A stretch of DNA of 9,161 bases from DASTHG01 sp035491895 (GTDB lineage Bacteria; Gemmatimonadota; Gemmatimonadetes; Gemmatimonadales; GWC2-71-9), in contig DATJJY010000047.1 of assembly GCA_035491895.1 (NCBI GenBank), positions 1 through 9,161 of the forward strand, in the 5' to 3' direction. Below the pieces are notes generated by a model. That model ran no database searches. It had not been told where the DNA came from and saw only the letters and a list, made by a program, of their open reading frames with translations. Made by a program: the position numbers and the translations under genes. Positions 4,937 to 9,161 of this stretch are shown here, one piece after another; within the stretch, counting starts at the first letter, position 1; the number at the start of each line of letters is the position of its first letter.

Positions 4937-6577
4937 ATGAACGTCTCACGGTCAGGTGTCGCTGACCCCGGGCGCAAGCCCGGGGTTAGGAGGCTCGTTT
5001 GCGCAGCCCTCCTCCTCGCGGCGGCTCCGAGCCCCACCCAGACGCCTGTACCCACCGGGCACCTATCGCCGTTTGTCGTGTTCGACTCCGCTTATCACCG
5101 CCTCCGCCGGATCTGGGTGTACACGCCCCCCGGCTACACCGCGCACCCCGCCGCACCCTATCCGCTGGTCGTGGCGTTCGACGGTGACGAGTATCGCGAC
5201 ACGATGCCGCTGCCGCAGATGCTCGATACGCTGCTGGCCACGCACAAGGCCCCGGCGTTCATCGCTGTGCTGATCGACGACTCGGCCTCGAGCGTTCGCA
5301 TAGCGGACCTCGGCAACTCCGCCAGGATGGTCCGCTTCCTGGGACAGCAGCTCATCCCCTGGATGCGTGCCCGCTGGCCCGTCACCACCGATCCGCACCG
5401 CGTCATCATCACCGGCTCGAGCGCCGGCGGGCTCGCCTCGGCGTATGTGGCGTTCGAGCGCCCCGACCTCTTCGGGAACGTCTGGTCGCAGAGCGGAGCG
5501 TTCTGGCGCGGGGCCGAAGCCTCGAACGGGGCCCCGTACGAGTGGCTGACGGCGCAGGTGGGCGCCGCACCCCGCAAGGCCGTGCGATTCGTCCTGGATG
5601 TCGGCGCGCTCGAAGATCACGCCACGCTCGGTGGAGCGGGCCCGAACTTCCTCGCGGCGCACCGGCGATTCACGAACGCCCTCGTCGCCAAGGGATATGA
5701 CGTCACAGCGACCGAGGTACCGGGCGGCAATCACGCCCCGCAGTGGTGGCGCGTACGCCTGGCGTTCGGCCTCGCGACGATCGCCGCGGAGTGGATGACG
5801 CCCGACGCAACGACGGGGTACCTCGATCGGCTGCTGCGCGGCGACAGCGCCGCGCTGCTCGCCGGCTTCTCGGGGGACGCCGCGATCGACGATCCGATCG
5901 GCGGGCGGGTGCGGGGCCGCTCCGAGCTCGATCGATTCGTCGCCGAGCGCCACGCCTGGTTGACCGCCCGTTCGGCTCGACTCGAGATTCTACGGACCAC
6001 GGTGGACGCAAGGCACAGCGTCGTCGAGGCGCTGCTGCACTTGCGGCTCCCAGATACCGCGGTCGACCTGCCGATCGCGGTGGTCGGCGACAAGACCGAT
6101 GGGAATCGCGTCACCGCGATCCGCGTCTACCACAGCCATTGGCCGCTCGAGGGCAAGCACGAGATCCGCCACCCACTGCTCCCGCGCGATTCGACCATCG
6201 TGTTGCGCGACATCGTCGCCGAGTATCAGCGCGCGCTGGCGGCGGGGGACGCGGTGGCCGCGCTCAACACCTTCGAGCCGGACGGCTATTTCCGCGAGCC
6301 CTCGGGCGGGATCTATGTCCACCGCGGCCCGGAGGCGCTGCGGGGATTCCTGTCGGCGATCCTCGCGGGCGGGGGCATTCAGCTGGAGCACTGCAGCGTA
6401 ACCGACGACGGTGTCGTCGCCGCGATCGAGTTCAACGCCGTGCAATTCGGTGCCCGGCGCCTCGAGCCGCAGGCGGGGCTTGCGATCTACGAGCGCGGAG
6501 CGATGGGACATCTCGCGGCGGCGCGGATCTACGACGATGTCAACGTGGAAGCGCTGGCACCGGCAACCGTGCGCTGA
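4937..6577 (+). CDS. Secreted esterase (enterochelin-esterase-like) fused to two NTF2/SnoaL-like domains
   Basis: A 546-residue multidomain protein from the ATG at 4937. Residues 18-36 form a signal peptide ('RRLVCAALLLAAAP'), so it is probably exported. Residues about 45-288 are an esterase D / IroE-Fes-like alpha/beta hydrolase: 'IWVYTPPGY' (59-67), nucleophile elbow 'GSSAGG' with Ser162, an acid at Asp221 or Glu226 in 'LDVGALEDH', and His266 in 'GGNHAPQWW'. Two NTF2/SnoaL-like domains follow at about 293-405 ('YLDRLLRGDSAALLAGFSGD') and 422-540 ('EYQRALAAGDAVAALNTFEP'). Such domains bind small molecules or act as cone-shaped enzymes. The start is uncertain: no Shine-Dalgarno precedes 4937, and a REP-like palindrome (4963-4988) is read through as residues 10-17. 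An earlier TTG at 4901 lies in the loop of another repeat and is rejected. The substrate is unknown; a linear ester or siderophore-like compound fits the esterase half. Confidence 0.82.
   Translation: MNVSRSGVADPGRKPGVRRLVCAALLLAAAPSPTQTPVPTGHLSPFVVFDSAYHRLRRIWVYTPPGYTAHPAAPYPLVVAFDGDEYRDTMPLPQMLDTLLATHKAPAFIAVLIDDSASSVRIADLGNSARMVRFLGQQLIPWMRARWPVTTDPHRVIITGSSAGGLASAYVAFERPDLFGNVWSQSGAFWRGAEASNGAPYEWLTAQVGAAPRKAVRFVLDVGALEDHATLGGAGPNFLAAHRRFTNALVAKGYDVTATEVPGGNHAPQWWRVRLAFGLATIAAEWMTPDATTGYLDRLLRGDSAALLAGFSGDAAIDDPIGGRVRGRSELDRFVAERHAWLTARSARLEILRTTVDARHSVVEALLHLRLPDTAVDLPIAVVGDKTDGNRVTAIRVYHSHWPLEGKHEIRHPLLPRDSTIVLRDIVAEYQRALAAGDAVAALNTFEPDGYFREPSGGIYVHRGPEALRGFLSAILAGGGIQLEHCSVTDDGVVAAIEFNAVQFGARRLEPQAGLAIYERGAMGHLAAARIYDDVNVEALAPATVR
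4963..4988 (-). repeat. Inverted third copy of the REP-like palindrome, inside the esterase gene start
   Basis: This 26-base element is the reverse complement of the palindrome at 4890-4915, with loop GCAA in place of TTGC and one changed arm base (TGA for TAA at the left end). It is read in frame as 'DPGRKPGV', just before the hydrophobic core of the signal peptide. Direct, direct and inverted copies together could also pair with each other. Its AGGAGG edge (4988-4993) looks like a Shine-Dalgarno, but no in-frame start codon follows at a suitable distance. Confidence 0.85.
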
Positions 6578-6676
6578 CAATCGGCGCCAGTCTCGTCCCC
6601 GGGATGCGGGCGGGACGCGTGGATCCGAACATCGCCCTGCGAACGGAATGACCGGGCGACGAGGGCACGAGACCAT

Positions 6677-7135
6677 ATGAGCTTGGAGGTCGTCTCTCGG
6701 CTCTATCAGGCGTTCGCGGCCCGCGACCACGAGACGATGGCCCGATGCTACACCCCCGATGCGCGGTTCTCGGATCCGGTGTTCACCGAGCTTCGGGGGA
6801 CGCAGGTCGCGGCGATGTGGCGCATGCTGTGCCAGCGCGCCACCGACCTGCGCATTGTCTACCGCGATGTCTCAGCGGGTGGAGATAGCGGGGCCGCTCA
6901 TTGGGAAGCCTGGTACTCCTACTCGGCGACGGGCCGTCCCGTCCACAACGTGATCGAGGCGACATTCACGTTTCGGGACGGCCTCATCGCCACACATCGC
7001 GACCACTTCGATCTCTATCGCTGGACCCGGCAGGCGCTGGGCCTGACCGGCATCTTGCTGGGATGGACTCCGGCGTTGCAGAGCGCCGTGCGTCGCAAGG
7101 CGGCCGTTGCCCTGGCCCGCTTCAGCGCTGCTTGA
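6677..7135 (+). CDS. Nuclear transport factor 2 family (SnoaL-like) protein
   Basis: A 152-residue protein with one NTF2/SnoaL-like cone fold at about residues 3-118. Visible family marks are the opening 'VSRLYQAFAARDHETMARCYTPDARFSDP' (opening helix and strand, two pieces), the central 'HWEAWYSYSATGRPVHN' and 'FRDGLIATHRDHFDLYRW'. A helical tail (about 119-150, 'LTGILLGWTPALQSAVRRKA') is seen in a common soil-bacterial subfamily. There is no signal peptide, so it is cytoplasmic. The role is unknown: members of this fold are isomerases, cyclases, hydrolases or simple binders. The preceding gap (6578-6676) holds no clear promoter and only a distant GAGG. The gene overlaps the pirin gene tail-to-tail by 14 bases. 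It also lies just after a protein with two domains of the same fold, but shows no close identity to them by eye. Confidence 0.88.
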   Translation: MSLEVVSRLYQAFAARDHETMARCYTPDARFSDPVFTELRGTQVAAMWRMLCQRATDLRIVYRDVSAGGDSGAAHWEAWYSYSATGRPVHNVIEATFTFRDGLIATHRDHFDLYRWTRQALGLTGILLGWTPALQSAVRRKAAVALARFSAA

Positions 7136-8036
7136 TGAACGTTCCGTCGCGCAGCTCCGCGTAGGCTTGCCGCAGCTGCGCTTCGGTATTCATCACGATC
7201 GGTCCATACCACGCCACCGGCTCCTCGATCGGTTTACCCGATACGAGCAGGAACCGGATTCCTTCGTCCCCCGCCCGTACCGTGACCTCGTCGCCGCGGT
7301 CGAACAGCACCAACGAGCGGTTGCCCGTCTCGTCACGCGTGACGGGAGGAGACCCGGGTCCTTCACCCACCTGCTCGGTGAGCACGCCACGCGGCGCCGC
7401 TGCGTCACGGAACGAGCCCGCGCCGTCGAACACATAGGCGAACGCATGGTTCGTCGTCGCCACCGGGAGCGTCTTGCGTTTGCCCGGCGGCACCCAGACG
7501 TCGAGGTAGCGCGGATCCGCGGCCACGCCCTGGACCGGGCCGGTCTTCCCCCAGAATTCCCCGGTGATGATCCGCACCCGCGTGCCGTCGTCGTCCGTGA
7601 TCTCGGGAATGTCCGGCGCCTTGATGTCCTGGTAGCGAGGCGCCGTCATCTTGAGATTCGCGGGGAGATTCGCCCACAGCTGGAAGCCGTGCATCCGGCC
7701 TTCGGGGTCGCCCTTGGGCATCTCCTGGTGCAGGATTCCGCTGCCGGCAGTCATCCATTGGACATCGCCCGAGCCGAGCTCTCCCCGGTTACCAAGACTG
7801 TCGCCGTGGTTGACGGTGCCCTTGAGGACGTAGGTGATCGTCTCGATACCGCGGTGGGGGTGCCACGGAAACCCGGCGAGATAGTCGTCGGGGTTTTCGT
7901 TGCGAAAATCGTCGAGCAAGAGAAACGGGTCGTATTCGTCTGTGTCGCCGAAGCCGAAGGCGCGGCGCAAGCGGACTCCCGCTCCTTCTAGGGTGGGCTT
8001 CGACTCGATGATGCGTTTGACGGGACGGATGGACAC
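7122..8036 (-). CDS. Pirin family protein (putative quercetin 2,3-dioxygenase)
   Basis: A 304-residue bicupin of the pirin family. The N-terminal cupin has the full metal site: His59 and His61 in 'WHPHRGIETITYVL', and His103 and Glu105 in 'GSGILHQEMP', matching the four iron ligands of human pirin. 'MTAGSGILHQE' and 'MHGFQLWANLP' are typical. The second cupin spans about residues 180-290 and lacks this ligand set, as usual. Bacterial pirins open quercetin oxidatively or act as redox-sensing binding partners; which applies here is open. GTG at 8036 is chosen because AGGAG lies six bases ahead of it; TTG at 8042 would touch that motif directly. The gene is divergent from the YdeI-family gene with about 20 bases between, so the promoters must lie in each other's coding or shared sequence. 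Confidence 0.93.
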   Translation of the reverse strand: MSIRPVKRIIESKPTLEGAGVRLRRAFGFGDTDEYDPFLLLDDFRNENPDDYLAGFPWHPHRGIETITYVLKGTVNHGDSLGNRGELGSGDVQWMTAGSGILHQEMPKGDPEGRMHGFQLWANLPANLKMTAPRYQDIKAPDIPEITDDDGTRVRIITGEFWGKTGPVQGVAADPRYLDVWVPPGKRKTLPVATTNHAFAYVFDGAGSFRDAAAPRGVLTEQVGEGPGSPPVTRDETGNRSLVLFDRGDEVTVRAGDEGIRFLLVSGKPIEEPVAWYGPIVMNTEAQLRQAYAELRDGTFIKQR

Positions 8037-8056
8037 GAGCAACTCCTGAACGCACG

Positions 8057-8659
8057 TTGAGTGACGTGAAGATCGTGTTCTTCAAGACCCCGGCGGCCTT
8101 TCGCACCTGGCTCCGGCGCCATCACACTGAACACCGCACACTGCACGTTGGGTTCCGGAAGCGCCACACCGGTCAGCTCAGTATCACGTGGCCGGAGGCG
8201 GTGGACGAAGCACTGTGCTACGGCTGGATCGACGGCGTGCGCCACCGCATTGATGCCGATGCCTACATGATCCGCTTCTCCCCGCGGCGGCCCGGCAGCA
8301 TCTGGAGCGCGGTCAACCTGCGGCGGGTGCGGGCCCTCATTCGAGACAAGCGGATGAGTCCCCAGGGCCTCGAGGTCTACGAGGAAAGGAATCGCAAGAA
8401 GACACGGCTGTATGCCTACGAGCAGCGCAAGGAGTGGCGCTTCAGCCCGCGCTACGCCAGGCAGTTTCGCGCCAACCGGCGCGCATGGACCTGGTTCCAG
8501 GCGCAGGCGCCGTGGTACCGGCGCACCTGCACGCATTGGGTACTGCGTGCGAAGCAGGAAGCCACCAGGCTGAGGCGGCTCACGACCCTGATCGACTGCT
8601 CCGCAGCGGGGCGTCCGATCGGCCCGCTCGACCGGACGAGATACCAGAACCGGTCCTGA
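8057..8659 (+). CDS. YdeI/OmpD-associated family protein
   Basis: A 200-residue member of the YdeI (OmpD-associated / bacteriocin-protection) family. Hallmarks are 'TWPEAVDEALCYGWIDG' (44-60), 'RFSPRRPGSIWSAVN' (73-87) and the C-terminal 'WVLRAKQEATRLRRLTTLI' (161-179). The length is normal for the single-domain form. The family is linked to protection against antimicrobial peptides in enterobacteria; its molecular role is unclear, and here no partner porin is nearby. The protein is very basic, particularly in residues 87-175. There is no signal peptide. The start is uncertain: TTG at 8057 is given, GTG at 8066 is an equally good choice, and neither has a clear Shine-Dalgarno. It is transcribed away from the pirin gene. 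The stop falls immediately before the promoter of the next gene. Confidence 0.88.
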   Translation: MSDVKIVFFKTPAAFRTWLRRHHTEHRTLHVGFRKRHTGQLSITWPEAVDEALCYGWIDGVRHRIDADAYMIRFSPRRPGSIWSAVNLRRVRALIRDKRMSPQGLEVYEERNRKKTRLYAYEQRKEWRFSPRYARQFRANRRAWTWFQAQAPWYRRTCTHWVLRAKQEATRLRRLTTLIDCSAAGRPIGPLDRTRYQNRS

Positions 8660-8666
8660 CAAATTC

Positions 8667-8695
8667 TTGACAAAATCTCCGGCCGTGCGTAGTAG
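8667..8695 (+). promoter_or_regulatory. Sigma70-type promoter of the cytochrome-like gene
   Basis: A perfect -35 box TTGACA (8667-8672) is followed after 17 bases by TAGTAG (8690-8695), four of six matches to the -10 consensus. Transcription would start near 8702, leaving a leader of about 40 bases that includes AAGGAGG (8732-8738). Two direct TGACAAA sequences (8657-8663 and 8668-8674), 11 bases apart, overlap the -35 and could be an operator. It is the clearest housekeeping promoter in the window. Confidence 0.7.
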
Positions 8696-8742
8696 GAAAG
8701 CAGGAGTTCATTTCTCATCCGGAACGCCCGCAAGGAGGCCGC

Positions 8743-9161
8743 ATGATCCGCTGGCTCATGAAGGGCGCTTTCGCTGTGCCGCTGGGAATGTTGCTCTTTG
8801 GAACGGCTCCGGCCGCCGCTCGCGCCACGATTCCGGCAAGCACTCGCCTGACCGGAGCGATCGTGAGTTCCGGGTCCACCACCCTCGCTGTCACGACGTA
8901 TCGGGCCGCATACCGGACGCTCCTGCTGCACCGCGCGACCACGATTCCGGCGTTCGCGCGCAAGTACTCGTTGGCCTGCTCCGCCTGCCATACCGTCTGG
9001 CCCGAGCTGAACGCGTTCGGCCAGCGATTCAAGGACAACGGGTATCAACTGGGCAACGACCGTGACTCGCCGATCTGGCAGAGCAATGGCTACTGGCCGA
9101 TCGCGATGCGAACCACACCGAACGTGCACATCGAATCCACCACCAAACAACTCGTCGACCA
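8743..9161 (+). CDS. Secreted single-heme c-type cytochrome-like protein (N-terminal part, truncated by window end)
   Basis: The frame is open from the ATG at 8743 to the window end, giving 139 residues without a stop. AGGAGG (8733-8738) lies four bases ahead of the start. Residues 1-27 form a signal peptide ('MIRWLMKGAF..PLGMLLFGTAPAAARA'). The heme-binding CxxCH motif is Cys79-Ser-Ala-Cys82-His83, in 'IPAFARKYSLACSACHTV', followed by 'WPELNAFGQRFKDNGYQLG'. This layout marks a family of exported proteins with one heme site near the N-terminus and a longer, often barrel-like C-terminal part, which would lie beyond the window. It probably works in the periplasm or outer membrane in electron transfer. 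A 38-residue stretch between signal peptide and heme motif is bounded by a 13-bp direct repeat and may be an insertion. The full length and exact role cannot be judged from this part. Confidence 0.85.
   Translation, partial: MIRWLMKGAFAVPLGMLLFGTAPAAARATIPASTRLTGAIVSSGSTTLAVTTYRAAYRTLLLHRATTIPAFARKYSLACSACHTVWPELNAFGQRFKDNGYQLGNDRDSPIWQSNGYWPIAMRTTPNVHIESTTKQLVD

Noticed and set aside
4988..5001. AGGAGG with TTG at 4999 as the real start after the repeats
   Set aside because: The TTG is out of frame with the esterase and opens only a short arginine- and proline-rich frame of about 62 residues.
5743..6651. Second plus-strand frame (302 residues) within the esterase fusion gene
   Set aside because: Arginine-rich out-of-frame translation; the esterase/NTF2 frame explains this stretch.
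7107..7991. Plus-strand frame of 294 residues opposite pirin
   Set aside because: Antisense shadow of a gene with all pirin metal ligands; no recognisable domain.
8667..9065. Plus-strand frame of 132 residues over the start of the cytochrome-like gene
   Set aside because: It begins inside the promoter and reads the cytochrome gene out of frame. The frame from 8743 has the ribosome site, signal peptide and CxxCH.

Overview
The window is GC-rich DNA, almost gap-free, with strong third-position G/C bias. It reads as a chromosomal accessory stretch from a soil or sediment bacterium. The mix fits Gemmatimonadota or a similar high-GC phylum: an imidazolonepropionase-like amidohydrolase, DinB, an ECF42 sigma factor with a DGPF protein, NTF2-like proteins, pirin, YdeI, and a one-heme protein with a 'PAFARKY..CSACH' start. 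That assignment is inference from gene content. I see no tRNA, rRNA, transposase, phage gene or CRISPR array.

Layout. 1-696 (+) is the C-terminal part of a metal-dependent amidohydrolase, cut by the window edge. 706-1506 (+) is an alpha/beta hydrolase nine bases downstream. 1557-2045 (+) is a DinB-family protein whose stop codon lies in a perfect 17-bp tandem duplication. A 228-base gap follows, with a strong hairpin (2096-2118) and a good match to an ECF42-type promoter (2205-2231). Next is a three-gene unit: a DGPF/YCII protein (2274-2630), an unrecognised three-helix membrane protein with an external C-terminal domain (2710-3552), and an ECF42 sigma factor with a TPR-like tail (3549-4799). 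The last two share an ATGA overlap. A 12-bp-arm hairpin separates the first two.

At 4837-4988 lie three copies of a REP-like palindrome, two direct (within a 47-bp tandem repeat) and one inverted. The inverted copy is inside the apparent coding start of the next gene, 4937-6577 (+), a secreted esterase fused to two NTF2/SnoaL-like domains. 6677-7135 (+) is a stand-alone NTF2-like protein, overlapping tail-to-tail by 14 bases with a pirin gene on the minus strand (7122-8036). Divergent from pirin, with only about 20 bases between, is a YdeI/OmpD-associated family protein (8057-8659). A clear sigma70-type promoter (8667-8695) then drives a secreted one-heme cytochrome-like protein (8743 to the window end, truncated).

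The one real functional unit is the ECF42 module. DGPF-ECF42 pairs are a known group that controls its own operon and lacks a classical anti-sigma factor. Here a membrane protein is inserted between the partners and translationally coupled to the sigma gene, so it is the best candidate for an undescribed sensor or regulator. The remaining genes are small stress, detoxification or hydrolase families without an evident shared pathway.
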